Positions 1-9,497 of a stretch of DNA of 64,000 bases are shown in pieces. Origin of the DNA: Proteiniborus sp. MB09-C3. Lineage in GTDB: Bacteria > Bacillota > Clostridia > Tissierellales > Proteiniboraceae. The position numbers and the translations under genes were made by a program. Every line of letters starts with the position of its first letter. Positions within the stretch are counted from its first letter, which is position 1. The stretch is from the NCBI RefSeq assembly GCF_030263895.1, contig NZ_CP127161.1, positions 1-64,000 of the forward strand, given 5' to 3'. The notes beneath the pieces are model-generated. The model saw only the letters and a program-made list of their open reading frames with translations. It was not told where the DNA came from and searched no databases.

Positions 1-860
1 ACCCACTAATCCGAGGATTAAATTCCCAAACTACATACTCACCGTTATCTCTCTGGTGTACATCTGCACTTAAAAGGTCCTAGATGTTTGAGCTTTTCAC
101 CTATTGATATTCCAAGCTGAATTAAAGAATTATCTCTATAAGTTTTTATATGAAATGTTTCCCCAAAAATGTTTGAATAAGTTAACCATTCCCACAACGC
201 TTACTGGTTTTAAACGTACATCATTAAAAACATGAATAGAGAGTATTGTTCACTATTTATGTACTCTTGAAACATAAGTTTTTCATCTTCAGGGATATCC
301 ATTGACTCCATTTCTTCAACGTCATATATTAATTGCTTCATGTTGTATAATAGATGTATACCAACACTTCTACTGCCTTTTCTTGGCTTTGCTATTATAG
401 GAAATTTAATCAAACTTAATTCTATGTCCTGTTTAAGCTTTTCTTTTCTCAGTATATAAAATATGTCCTAGGAACCGGGATTTCATTTTTTGTACAAAAT
501 TCATAGGTCCACTATATTTATCCAAAACATATGTCCATTATCTTAGGGTCAGATATAATTGCCATAATATTATTTTCAGCAAGTTGGTCTTTATATTTGG
601 CTAAAATAGGCAATTCTATATCATTAATTGATAGGATTCCCTTTATGTCGTTATTTTTACATATTTCTAAAAGTTTTGAATAATATTGAGAATCTTTAGC
701 CATAGGTATCACAAAGGCTTTATCTGCATTTTGTAATGCCGGGGCATATCTTGTTACCTATCTGCAGCATATATGCAAATTCACCATTGGCGCTTTCTCT
801 AAAGTGATCTATCAAGTAACCTCTTTGCCTAATACACTTTGTTATCAATATATTCATATA
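1..860 (-). pseudogene. ATP-grasp (carbamoyl-phosphate-synthase-like) gene remnant, frameshifted, 3' end outside window
   Basis: Reading right to left, pieces in different frames form one ATP-grasp enzyme. A pre-ATP-grasp part lies at about 850-518 (IPMAKDSQYYSKLLEI, ILSINDIELPILAKY). A nucleotide-binding part lies at 430-210 (FPIIAKPRKGSRSVGI). The metal-binding signature EFNPRISG is readable at about 1-50. At least three frame changes and stops separate them, so no full protein can be made as the sequence stands. Such ATP-grasp ligases occur in polysaccharide and modified-sugar clusters, which fits the sugar transferase and aminotransferase remnants upstream. The substrate cannot be told. 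Whether the damage is real or a sequencing artefact is open. Confidence 0.65.
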
Positions 861-949
861 TCTCTTCCATTCCTTTCATCTCTTGCACTGTCTCTTACCA
901 AGCTCTCATAAATACTTTTTATTTTGCGTAAACTCGATTCCTTCTTCTT

Positions 950-1514
950 TAATAAATACTTTTTATTATTGTCTTGAAAATTATCATCATATCACAGACT
1001 TAGAGTTATATTGTCTACGTACTCAACATCTAAATTAAATTTATCTTTAACTAATAACGTCCGACCATGGACTTATTGCTTCCCAACCAGTTAGACCAGG
1101 TCTTACTTCAAGCGTGACATGACGCTTTTGGTGTTCATTATGTATAAAAGATAGATATTGTACTAGTAAAGGTCTTGGCCCTATAATACTCATATCGCAC
1201 CTTTAAGTATATTAAGTAGCTCTGGAAGTTCATCTAATGATGTTGATCTTAGAACTTGCAAACTTAGTAAGCCTTACGCTATCTGGTAGCAACTTACCAA
1301 ACTCATTTCTCTCATCTGTCATAGTTCTAAACTTATATAGAGTAAATATCTTCTCGTTTTAATCGGTCTTTCTTGTTTGAAAATTACTGGACTACCAAGT
1401 TTTTATTCTAACCATTACGGCCACGACCAACAAAACAGGGCTAAGTACTGTAATTGCTATCAAAGATAATATGAAATCCATTGGTCTTTTAAAAACATCT
1501 TCTATATAAACCAC
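950..1514 (-). pseudogene. Undecaprenyl-phosphate sugar-1-phosphate transferase remnant (PglC/EpsL type), frameshifted
   Basis: A likely GTG start at 1514 leads into KRPMDFILSLIAITVLSPV, the single membrane anchor typical of bacterial sugar transferases. After a frame change come SPVIFKQERP and [13 protein letters not shown], then [23 protein letters not shown] and RPGLTGW, all family hallmarks. At least four frame breaks interrupt the gene. The enzyme family attaches the first sugar phosphate to undecaprenyl phosphate at the inner membrane, starting capsule, exopolysaccharide or glycoprotein glycan synthesis. It sits between the ATP-grasp and aminotransferase remnants in one polarity, so the four were probably one operon. 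Confidence 0.75.
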
Positions 1515-1569
1515 TATTCTGTGGTGACGGTTTTATATTAGATTTAGCTTCCAGTTTCCATTCTACTTC

Positions 1570-2714
1570 CACAACTCCTTAATCACATTACATATTCTGC
1601 TTAAATCCTCATCCATCATCTTTGTATCACTTGGCAAACAAACACCACTTTCAAATATCTTATCAGAGAAACTCCTTCGCCAATGAAATCATATCCTTCA
1701 AATACAGGCTGCATATGCATAGGTTTCCAAATAGGTCTTGACTCAATATTTTCTTTCTCCAAAGTTTCCATTACATCTAGTGGTTTAACTTGTCCACTTA
1801 ACATTACACAACTTAACCAACAATTTGATTCATTCCATTTATTAATTGGCATAAACCGAATTCCATCAAGTTGTTCCAATTCTCTTTTATAAAAATCAAA
1901 TATGTATTTCTTCTTAGTTACTCTTTTGATCCAATACCCTAAGCTGTCCTCTTCCAATACCAGCAACTATGTTTACTCATTCTATAATTATAACTTATTT
2001 CACTATGTTGATAATGCCTTGCCTGATCTCTGGACTGTGTAGACCAGAAACGAACCTTAGCAATCCTTTCTTCATTATCAGAAACTAACATTCCCTTGCA
2101 CCAGAAGTGGTGATGATCTTGTTTCCATTAAAGTAGAAAATATCCCATAATCTCCAAAAAGTTTCCTGTATATTTGCACCTTTATATGTAGTTCCCAAAC
2201 TCTCAGCAGCTTATCTTCCAATCAGAATTGCATTATGTTTCTTACAAATCTCAACAATCTTATCCATATCTACAGCAAGTCCATATAAAATGAACAACTA
2301 AAACAGCTTTAGCATTAGGGTACTTTTCAGCTTTCTCTAATGCTATCGGACTCATATTCCAAGTTTTGCTAATCACTATCTATAAACACACCGGTATTGC
2401 ATTCTGATAAATAATCGGATTAGCTGCTTAGCTGAAAGTAAGACTTTGACAAAAACACAACGTCTCCCTTCACCAACTCCTGCGGCTTTAAGAGCCATAT
2501 GTATAGCCGCTGTTCCGGAACTTAGTGCTGCAGCATGTCCACACTACCAACAACTGCTGCCTAGTTCCTTTTCAAATTCGTTCACATTCTTGCCAAGAGG
2601 TGCTATCCAATTTGTATCAAATGCTTCCTTTATGTACTCTTGCTCATATCCTTCATCGCTCATGTGTGGGGATGATAGATATATTCTACTATTAGTTGTT
2701 TTTTGTGTTGTCAT
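1570..2714 (-). pseudogene. DegT/DnrJ/EryC1 sugar aminotransferase remnant (PglE/EpsN-like), frameshifted
   Basis: An ATG at 2714 begins MTTQKTTNSRIYLSSPHMS followed by EEYIKEAFDTNWIAPLG-like sequence, the standard N terminus of PLP-dependent nucleotide-sugar aminotransferases. GTAAIHMALKAAGVGEGD is readable next. The C-terminal third is open at 1616-1966 (KWNESNCWLSCVML, ESRPIWKPMHMQPVF). Several frame changes between them break the gene. Family members transfer an amino group from glutamate to a 4-keto sugar, giving diamino-sugar precursors such as those for bacillosamine. Together with the PglC-like remnant this suggests a lost or mis-sequenced glycan pathway. Confidence 0.75.
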
Positions 2715-2770
2715 AACCTATTGCTTCCTTTCGTCAAGTAGTTTGATAGTTAAACAGTTATTAGCTTCCT

Positions 2771-3411
2771 CTACCAAAAAAACCTAACCACCCTACCACC
2801 ATCATACCCAACTTCCCCAAGCCTTCTTCTTATATCATCCTCATAGGTATAGCTGGTAATCACTATAGCATCATGGTTATATTTTTCTATATCGTCTCTT
2901 GATATTATCTTATATCCTAACAGTTTCTTGTTTTTCTTAGCCTCATCATCGTCTATTATTCCTGCTATATTTAGCCTAGATGCACCCCTGTCTCTTATTA
3001 CACTAAGAATAGTCTCTGCTACTTCTCCTGCTCCGTATAGTAATATGTTTCTATAGCCTTTATCTTCTAATTTTTCTAAAAACCCTTCTATGTTCTCTTT
3101 CGCTAATCTATATAGTTTTAGTAGCTCATGCAGGTAAGTTATCAATAGATAATTTTTTCCTTCTCACTCCTGCTGATGTTATTTTATATTTCACTGTTTT
3201 CGTTGATATGTATTCTCTTATTATATATCCTTTTTCTTCATAATCATTGATATATACATTGATCCATAGAAGGTGCTGCATTTACTAGTTCTGCTAGTTC
3301 TTTTTGAGTTGTATCTTCACTATTTTCTATATGCTGAAGTATTGTAAGTTCTTTTAACTCTGCTGTTGGTGTAAAAAATTTAATATTTTTTATAAAGTCC
3401 AAACAAATCAC
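2771..3411 (-). pseudogene. Winged-helix regulator fused to a Rossmann (CoA/NAD-binding-like) domain, two frameshifts
   Basis: A GTG at about 3411 opens a MarR-like winged helix (TAELKELTILQHIENSED, TQKELAELVNAAPSM). The frame breaks near 3260, where one extra A lies in ATGGATCAATG, and again at the T6 run 3153-3158, where a five-base run restores the frame. Repaired, the helix joins the open part at 3145-2771 without a gap, giving about 210 residues. That second part holds a GAGEVAETIL glycine-rich loop and an IAGIIDDDEAKK segment, as in sugar-nucleotide Rossmann domains. The gene heads the polysaccharide remnant operon and could have been its local regulator. Two single-base changes in an otherwise perfect gene look like sequencing errors or very recent decay. 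Confidence 0.6.
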
Positions 3412-3426
3412 TTTCCTTTTCAATCA

Positions 3427-3492
3427 TTTGTTGAATGAACAATTATAATTATACTATTAGTTTTCTTTTTTTTTTATGAATTTGTCGAATGA
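3427..3492. promoter_or_regulatory. Possible operator pair upstream of the winged-helix gene
   Basis: Two direct copies of TTTGTYGAATGA lie at 3427-3438 and 3481-3492. The first copy also forms the perfect inverted repeat TTGTT-GAATG-AACAA at 3428-3442. They sit just upstream of the winged-helix gene start, where an autoregulatory operator would be expected. The role is inferred only from position and symmetry. Confidence 0.35.
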
Positions 3493-3617
3493 TTATAAGA
3501 ATATCATTTTTTTTTTTTTTCTACACTATCCCATTTTTTTTTTTTTTTTATTTTTTCATATTTATAATATAAAAACCATCTTAAAATATATGTGAGCATA
3601 TACTTTTTAACGGTCTT

Positions 3618-3645
3618 AGATCCTTCACTTGCGTTCAGGATGACA
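3618..3645. repeat. Dispersed repeat, single half-unit
   Basis: AGATCCTTCACTTGCG followed by TTCAGGATGACA. This half of the dispersed palindromic element lies directly beyond the fabZ stop codon. Confidence 0.75.
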
Positions 3646-3653
3646 ATAAAGTA

Positions 3654-4081
3654 CTATTTATCTATTATCCCAAACATCAAAGTTCCTTTACAAGCCACTT
3701 CTCCATCTACATATGCTACTGCTTCTGCTTTGCCTATTCCTCTTCTCATGGATATAAGCTCTACTTCCATCTTTAGTGTGTCTCCGGGTCTTACTTGTTT
3801 TTAAATCTTACATCATCTATGCCTGCAAATACTGCTAGTTTGTCTTTGTTTTCCTCTAGAGTCATGACTGCCACTGCTCCTACTTGTGCCATAGCTTCTA
3901 CTATTAGTACTCCTGGCATTAATGGATTATTTGGAAAATGTCCTTGAAAGAAAGGCTCATTTATAGTTACATTTTTTATTCCGATTGCTTTTTTCCCTTC
4001 TTCTAGTTCTATTATCTTGTCTACTAGAAGGAAAGGGTATCTGTGGGGGATTATGTTTTGTATTTCTATGTTGTTTAGCAT
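3654..4081 (-). pseudogene. fabZ: 3-hydroxyacyl-[ACP] dehydratase FabZ, one frameshift
   Basis: FabZ dehydrates 3-hydroxyacyl-ACP in cytosolic fatty-acid elongation. The first 96 codons read [19 protein letters not shown] and contain the hotdog active site [16 protein letters not shown] (catalytic His) and IVEAMAQ. The frame is lost at an A-run near 3800: FKNK-stop should read FKKQVRPGD if one A is restored. The remaining part (RPGDTLKMEVELISMRRG, ending FGIIDK) then runs to a stop at 3654, giving the usual length of about 142 residues. The position after the mbl-flhO-flhP genes matches fabZ (ywpB) in Bacillus. Because fabZ is normally needed, a one-base deletion in a homopolymer suggests sequence error, unless another copy exists. 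Confidence 0.85.
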
Positions 4082-4109
4082 TTAGTTTCCTCCTTGGATT
4101 TTTAAAATA

Positions 4110-4137
4110 GAGATCCTTCGCTGGCGCTCAGGATGAC
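4110..4137. repeat. Dispersed repeat, single half-unit
   Basis: GAGATCCTTCGCTGGCG followed by CTCAGGATGACA. It lies between the AEC transporter gene and fabZ. Confidence 0.8.
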
Positions 4138-4148
4138 ATATTCGTTCA

Positions 4149-5071
4149 TTATAATGTTAGTAAATAAATTATCAATGGTGCTGTTAGCATATTTAGCAGT
4201 GTTGTAATAAATACTCCTTGGGATGCTAATTTTGAATCAGAATTGTATTTGGTTGCGAATATAGCTGTGTTTACTGCTGATGGCATACCTGTTAATGTTA
4301 CTAGTACCCCTTTCACTATATCTGGCACTTTGAATACGGAAAATATTAGTATCATTGATATAGGGGCTATGAGGAGTCTTATAACTGCTAGTATATAAAG
4401 CTTTTTATTGCTCAGTACTTCTGATATTTTTATATCTGCTAGCATTGCTCCTGCTACAAGCATTGCAAGGGGTGTAGTTGTATCTCCTAATAGCTTTAAT
4501 GGACTGTAGATTATATTCGGCAGCTTTACTGGAGATATGAAAACTAGCAGTCCTATAAATACTGAGATAATTCCAGGATTTATGAAGTTTTTCAATCCTG
4601 AATTGGTTTTATCTTCAATTGCATTATGAGCAGTCATATATTTTACTCTAGTGTCCATGTCAACAGATTGAATAGAAGATTGTATATTGCTCCATAAAAT
4701 ATTCCTATGTCTCCGAACATGGCTTTTAATATGGGAAATCCCATAAAACCAGTGTTAGGGAATACTATTAAAAAGCTATACACACCTTTTTGAGGCTCAT
4801 CAGGTTTAAATACTTTATTGAATATAATTGCAATTATTATGACTATACCGTATGAAATAGCTCCATATATGAAGGTTAGCACAGAGTTATTAAGCATTTC
4901 TAATGAAAAGCTGTAGTTCATAGCTGTTATCATCATAAATGGAAGTGTTACGTTTAATATTAGTCCAGATAAATCTTTTATCATCTGGTCTGATATTACA
5001 TTTTTCTTTTTAATTATGAAGCCTATTAATATTAAAATAAATAAAATCATTGTCTGGGTAAGTACTGTCAT
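4149..5071 (-). pseudogene. AEC-family transporter (auxin efflux carrier fold), one frameshift
   Basis: Two open parts, 5071-4643 and 4658-4149, join into one membrane protein of about 306 residues if a G is restored in CTAGAGTAAA near 4650 (TWTL-GVKYM). The N-terminal half has about five hydrophobic helices and the motif FPNTGFMGFPIL. The C-terminal half has TTPLAMLVAGAML and LTGMPSAVNTAIFA, both AEC hallmarks. AEC proteins are secondary transporters of organic acids such as malate and malonate; the substrate cannot be read here. An RBS-like purine tract (CGGAGG) precedes the ATG. Like fabZ beside it, the gene is intact apart from a one-base loss. Confidence 0.8.
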
Positions 5072-5138
5072 TAATAACCTCCGATTTTAATAATAAACAT
5101 TAGTGCTCAAAGTCCATCTATAGAAAAGTACAATAATA

Positions 5139-5160
5139 AAAGAAGGCTTAAGCCTTCTTT
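5139..5160 (-). terminator. Rho-independent terminator after the Spo0E-like gene
   Basis: AAAGAAGGCTTAAGCCTTCTTT is a perfect 22-base palindrome followed on the minus strand by TATTATTG. It lies about 80 bases beyond the Spo0E-like stop and could also act on the plus strand. Confidence 0.7.
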
Positions 5161-5239
5161 CATTTATAATAACATTTTTTTGATATTATCGCCATATTTA
5201 TTTAGGTTAAGGAATAAATTATGAAAGTACTGCTATCCT

Positions 5240-5392
5240 CTATTCTTTCTTCACTTTTATATATTCATATATAACCTTGTCCATTTCTTGGCTAATACCA
5301 AGCAATTCTTCTGCATTGCAGCCATCCATATCATCAGTAAGCCTATTTAGCTGTTCTCTCAGCCCTTCCATCCGTTTTTCTACTTCATACAT
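5240..5392 (-). CDS. Spo0E-like aspartyl-phosphate phosphatase
   Basis: A 50-residue protein with the Spo0E-family pattern: an N-terminal helix (RMEGLREQLNRL), a loop, then the signature SQEMDKVIYEYIK. Family members remove the phosphate from Spo0A-P and so delay sporulation. A longer in-frame start exists at 5431, but the ATG at 5392 has a strong GGGGGAT ribosome site seven bases upstream, so it is preferred. The gene follows ade by about 70 bases and ends before a clear terminator. Its separation from the other sporulation genes and its small size are normal for this family. Confidence 0.75.
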   Translation of the reverse strand: MYEVEKRMEGLREQLNRLTDDMDGCNAEELLGISQEMDKVIYEYIKVKKE

Positions 5393-5465
5393 GCGTATAT
5401 CCCCCAATTCTTTGATTATGGAGCAAATCATAATATTATGCTTGCTCCATAAATATCCTAATCTA

Positions 5466-7229
5466 TTATTTGATTAACTCAAAAACTGGGTTAATAATTT
5501 TTTGCTGCATTACATCAATAAAACCGTAATCAGTTACTGCATATTCAGGTATAGCAGCTAGACATATAAAGGAAAGAAACATAAACGGAATGCTTATAGT
5601 ACAGCCTAGTTCGTGGATTTTAGAATTCAATATTTTTTTCTGTGAAGCTAGTTCCCATGCATCTAAATCTGATAGCAGACCTAAAATAGGATACTCCACT
5701 TCGCAAATAACCTCACCATTGTTAACTAGGACCTGACCTCCTTGGATATCTGCTATACGATTTACAGCAAGAGCCATGTCTTCAAAATTGGTTCCTAAAA
5801 CTATTATATTGTGATTATCATGACCTACTGATGATGCAATCGCACCAGATTTTAAATTAAACCCCCCCATAAAGGCCTTGCCAATATTTCCATTTTTCCC
5901 ATGACGTTCTACCTGTGCTATGTATAAAATATCCTGTTCTAAATCGCATTCAACAACTCCATCTTTAACAGGTAGTATAGCTTCCTGCCCAAATGTAATA
6001 GGTATCCAATCTAAAGTACGCATTACTTTTACTTTTGCTTCCTTAGCCTCTTTGTCCACCTTGATCATAAGGTCCTCAGCTGTAATTTTTTTAGACAATT
6101 TAATAGTGTTGAGAAGACAAGCTTTATGCTCTACCTTATCATAGCACTTGATTAGCTTGCTGTCTTCAACTACTAAATTTCCGCCTGATATTACAGACAA
6201 TACCTTGAAGTCTTCTGGACCCTCTGAAATAATAATATCTGCACGTCTTCCAGGAGCCAAAGCTCCTATCTCTCTATCTAAATTAAATGCTCTTGCTGCA
6301 TTTACAGTTACCATCTGTACAGCAGTAACAAAATCAATGCCATTTTTCAAAGCAGTACGTACAGCATCATCCAAATGTCCTCTTTCTACTGCATCAACAG
6401 TATGTAAATCATCCGTTACAATACTGCACATAGTTGAATCTAGCTTATGCTCTGTAATAGCCTTTAAACATTCTGTCATATTTCTCGCTGCTGAGCCCTC
6501 ACGCATCATCAAATGACAACCTGCACGTAGTCTTTCAATTGCATCCTCTGTGCTAAGAGATTCATGATCAGTACTGACGCCCGCTGACATACAGGCATTC
6601 ATAGCTGGTCCCTTCATCTCCGGAAGATGTCCTTGAAGTGATTTTCCCATAGACGAGGCTATTTCCATTGCTTTAATTAGTTCTGCATTTCCCTGCAGGA
6701 GATACGGTGCAACAATTTCAGATAGTCCCACTGCATCCCTACGACTAAGTGCCTTTTTTATGATTTCACTATTAAAGAAGCCTCCACTTGTTTCTAGTCC
6801 AGGAGCAAATGGTACATGAGAAGGCACTACAAAATAAATTTTAAGATCAGTTGCTTGTGCTTCATCTAGAACTGCTTCTATGGCTTCCAGTCCTCCAACA
6901 ACACCAACCTCATGCATATCAGCCATTACTGCTGTAGTACCATGTGTCAGAACTATTTCAGCAAAACTCCTAATGCTCAAATTTGTGCTTTCAGGATGGA
7001 TATGTCCATCAATAAAGCCTGGAAGAAGGTACTTACCTTTTGCATCAATAATCTTAGTATCTTCGCCAATACAATATTTAATATCTCCTACTGCAGCTAT
7101 TTTTCCGTTAGAAACCGCAACTCCACCATCATACACTTCTTTCGAATAAACATTAACAATTTTCCCGTTTACAACAGCTAAATCAGCTTTTTTCATTCCC
7201 ATAGAAACAGTCACTAATTGTTTGTCCAT
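5466..7229 (-). CDS. ade: Adenine deaminase
   Basis: A full-length enzyme of 587 residues. Adenine deaminase converts adenine to hypoxanthine and ammonia in the cytosol (purine salvage and nitrogen release). The amidohydrolase fold is marked by DGHIHPEST near residue 75 (metal site), then GHLPEMKGPAMNACM, GVSTDHES, REGSAARN and VTDDLHTVD. The Ade-type C-terminal domain follows (GHDNHNIIVLGTN, LGLLSDLDAWELA). The start is an ATG with GGAGGG six bases upstream. It follows another amidohydrolase by about 50 bases and probably shares its transcript. No purine riboswitch fold was seen in the short gap. Confidence 0.93.
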   Translation of the reverse strand: MDKQLVTVSMGMKKADLAVVNGKIVNVYSKEVYDGGVAVSNGKIAAVGDIKYCIGEDTKIIDAKGKYLLPGFIDGHIHPESTNLSIRSFAEIVLTHGTTAVMADMHEVGVVGGLEAIEAVLDEAQATDLKIYFVVPSHVPFAPGLETSGGFFNSEIIKKALSRRDAVGLSEIVAPYLLQGNAELIKAMEIASSMGKSLQGHLPEMKGPAMNACMSAGVSTDHESLSTEDAIERLRAGCHLMMREGSAARNMTECLKAITEHKLDSTMCSIVTDDLHTVDAVERGHLDDAVRTALKNGIDFVTAVQMVTVNAARAFNLDREIGALAPGRRADIIISEGPEDFKVLSVISGGNLVVEDSKLIKCYDKVEHKACLLNTIKLSKKITAEDLMIKVDKEAKEAKVKVMRTLDWIPITFGQEAILPVKDGVVECDLEQDILYIAQVERHGKNGNIGKAFMGGFNLKSGAIASSVGHDNHNIIVLGTNFEDMALAVNRIADIQGGQVLVNNGEVICEVEYPILGLLSDLDAWELASQKKILNSKIHELGCTISIPFMFLSFICLAAIPEYAVTDYGFIDVMQQKIINPVFELIK

Positions 7230-7279
7230 TCTTAACCCTCCATTTTAATTAATTTGTATTTTAATCTATAATACTATCC

Positions 7280-8638
7280 TTATATATATGGAAACCTATG
7301 AGGCAGCTGTATTCCAGCACGCTTATAAATCGCCGCTGCTCTTTTCTTAGCTTCATTTAAAATTGCACTTTCATCCACTGTCAATATTTTGCGCTCTCTC
7401 ATAATCCACTTTCCATCGCATATGGTACTTTCAACATTAGATGAATGCATAGAAGTAACTAGATTTGCAATATTATCGTGAAGAGGAAGCATCCCCGGAG
7501 AATCAGGATTTATGATTATCATATCGGCCTTTTTACCAACCTCAATAGAGCCAATACTATTTTCTTCAAGAATAGCCTTGGCGCCATTTACGGTAACCAT
7601 CCTAATAATTTCCTCAGCCTTCATAATAGTAGGATCTAACCTCCAGCCCTTATGAATAAGAGAAGTAAGCCACATTTCATCAATTAGATCCATACGATTG
7701 CTAGATGGAGCTCCATCAGTTCCAAGAGTTACACAGATGCCCTCTTTAAGCATTCTTGGTATCTTAGCAAATCCAAGTACTCTCATTGCAGCAGCTGGAT
7801 TGTGTGAAACCTTGACCTGCTTATCTCTAAAGATATCCACTTCCTCATCAGTAAGCCAAACTGTATGAACTGCAAGAAAGTTTTTGTCAAGAACACCTAA
7901 GTTATCTAGATGTTTTACAATAGTAGCCCCTCTCGTTTCTAGTGCAAATTCAACTTCCTCCTTTACTTCTGCCACATGCATATGTACACCTACACCATAT
8001 TTATCTGCAAGCTCCTTAGTTTGAATAATCAAATCATCAGAGTTATTAAAAATAGTACGCAATCCAAACCAGACTTGAACACGGCCATCAGCGGTATTGT
8101 GAAACTTACGTAAATCCTCCTCCTGTTTTTCAAGCTCTTCTCGTGTTGTTTTCTGCCAACGTGCAGGTAAGCCTTCTCCACAATCCATGACTGATTTTGC
8201 AAGCTTGGCACGAATTCCAATCTCACCAACAGCCTTTGCCATACTGCTTACAAATTGTCCTCCTGGCTCTGCAAATGATGTAACCCCTGCTCTAATTTGC
8301 TCAAGACAGCAAAGTAATGTAGATATATATGAGTCTTCCTCAGTTAAATTGCTTTCATATGGGAAAATGCGTTCATGTAACCAAGTCAAAAGGTTCACAT
8401 CATCCCCAAGGCCTCTACCCAATTGCTGAGATGTGTGCACATGTGTATTGATTAGACCCGGCATTATAATCTTTCCTTTAACATCAACAATCTCTGCATC
8501 AGAAGCTATCAAAGACTGTTCTACATCCCCTACTGCCTTTATCCTATCATTCTCAATTAAAATACTTCCTTGGGTATATACCTGCTCTTTTTTGTTCATA
8601 GAAACTACAAAACCATTTTTTAACAATATCTGTCTCAT
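7280..8638 (-). CDS. Amidohydrolase, MTA/SAH deaminase or ATZ/TRZ-like
   Basis: A 452-residue metal-dependent hydrolase of the amidohydrolase superfamily. Visible metal-site motifs are NTHVHTSQ near residue 65, MHVAEVKEE, LAVHTVWLT and LGTDGAPSSN. The C-terminal beta-sandwich part holds SIEVGKKADMIIIN. Relatives deaminate 5-methylthioadenosine, S-adenosylhomocysteine, guanine or triazines, and the exact substrate cannot be read. It is transcribed with adenine deaminase, which favours a purine-type ring substrate. It diverges from a cupin-type regulator, which may control it. RBS GGAGGAGATGG precedes the ATG. Confidence 0.8.
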   Translation of the reverse strand: MRQILLKNGFVVSMNKKEQVYTQGSILIENDRIKAVGDVEQSLIASDAEIVDVKGKIIMPGLINTHVHTSQQLGRGLGDDVNLLTWLHERIFPYESNLTEEDSYISTLLCCLEQIRAGVTSFAEPGGQFVSSMAKAVGEIGIRAKLAKSVMDCGEGLPARWQKTTREELEKQEEDLRKFHNTADGRVQVWFGLRTIFNNSDDLIIQTKELADKYGVGVHMHVAEVKEEVEFALETRGATIVKHLDNLGVLDKNFLAVHTVWLTDEEVDIFRDKQVKVSHNPAAAMRVLGFAKIPRMLKEGICVTLGTDGAPSSNRMDLIDEMWLTSLIHKGWRLDPTIMKAEEIIRMVTVNGAKAILEENSIGSIEVGKKADMIIINPDSPGMLPLHDNIANLVTSMHSSNVESTICDGKWIMRERKILTVDESAILNEAKKRAAAIYKRAGIQLPHRFPYI

Positions 8639-8743
8639 TCCATCTCCTCCTTAGCCTTAGTTTGATTAAAAATCTTCCAGAGCTTTATCTTAAATAAAAC
8701 ACCTCCTTGAACTTAATTCTGTTGTACGCTACAATAAAAAATG

Positions 8744-8771
8744 TTCACTATTTTTAACATTCGCTATTTTT
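8744..8771. promoter_or_regulatory. Direct repeats in the divergent promoter region
   Basis: TTCACTATTTTT (8744-8755) and TTCGCTATTTTT (8760-8771) are 16 bases apart, between the minus-strand amidohydrolase and the plus-strand XRE-cupin gene. A regulator binding site is plausible by position only. Confidence 0.35.
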
Positions 8772-8866
8772 CGAAAATTTCCTCTAAATTTTTCAAATTT
8801 TATTTTATATGTTATTATTCTTGTATATGGTAATAATCAAAGGAGCTTTTAGAAAGGAGAGCAAAA

Positions 8867-9418
8867 TTGGACATAGGAAGCATAATAAAAAATAAGCGTT
8901 TAGAAAGAAAAATGTCACTTCGTGAGCTAGCTACTAAGACAGGGTTATCTGCAAGTGCCATAAGTCAAATAGAAAATAATAAATCTATACCTAATATACT
9001 TACTGCTAAACAGCTAGCTGATGTTTTAGGTTTTTCGATTATTTCTTTTTTTCTTGATGATATAGATAGTAAAATTTCACTTGTACGAAAAGAGGAACGG
9101 AAAAAAATAATTCGCAACAAAAGCAAACATGGTAAATTAACAGAGGAACTGCTCACTAAGGAAAAGAATGAAATTTTAGGCGGTTTAATTACTATCCCTC
9201 CTTTAGCTGATTCGGGTAATGAAGTAAGCCATAGTGGCGAAGAAATAGTATATGTACTTGAAGGCGAAGTAATGTATACTCTAGTAGGAGTTAATAGTTA
9301 TACGCTTAGAGCAGGAGACACCCTGACATATCCTTGCTCTATTCCTCACAAATGGTGTAACACCCACGACTCAAAGGAAGCAAAGATTTTGATGGTTGCT
9401 ACATCAAAGGATTTTTAA
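8867..9418 (+). CDS. XRE-family regulator with C-terminal cupin domain
   Basis: A 183-residue transcription factor. Residues 1-65 form an XRE helix-turn-helix (KNKRLERKMSLRELATKTG, SASAISQIENNK). Residues 105-180 form a cupin sensor (SHSGEEIVYVLEGEVMYTL, LRAGDTLTYPCSIPHKW). Relatives such as PuuR sense small metabolites through the cupin and repress neighbouring catabolic genes. The start is TTG at 8867, chosen because AAAGGAG lies just upstream and no better codon exists. It is one of only three plus-strand genes in the window. It is divergent from the amidohydrolase operon and convergent with the DUF5058/AbgB operon, so either may be its target. Confidence 0.88.
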   Translation: MDIGSIIKNKRLERKMSLRELATKTGLSASAISQIENNKSIPNILTAKQLADVLGFSIISFFLDDIDSKISLVRKEERKKIIRNKSKHGKLTEELLTKEKNEILGGLITIPPLADSGNEVSHSGEEIVYVLEGEVMYTLVGVNSYTLRAGDTLTYPCSIPHKWCNTHDSKEAKILMVATSKDF

Positions 9419-9428
9419 ATAAAAATGA

Positions 9429-9469
9429 CTCCCCTTAAGATAAATAAAAGCCTAATATCTTAAGGGGAG
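9429..9469. terminator. Convergent terminator hairpin
   Basis: CTCCCCTTAAGATA (9429-9442) pairs perfectly with TATCTTAAGGGGAG (9456-9469). It lies between the converging XRE-cupin gene and the membrane-protein operon and probably serves both. Confidence 0.75.
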
Positions 9470-9497
9470 AATACTTTTACCGCTGCTTCCTAAAAAA

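Noticed and set aside
2446-2787. 113-codon plus-strand open frame in the aminotransferase remnant
   Set aside because: Opposite the broken aminotransferase; no known motif, and the minus strand reads clear family sequence.
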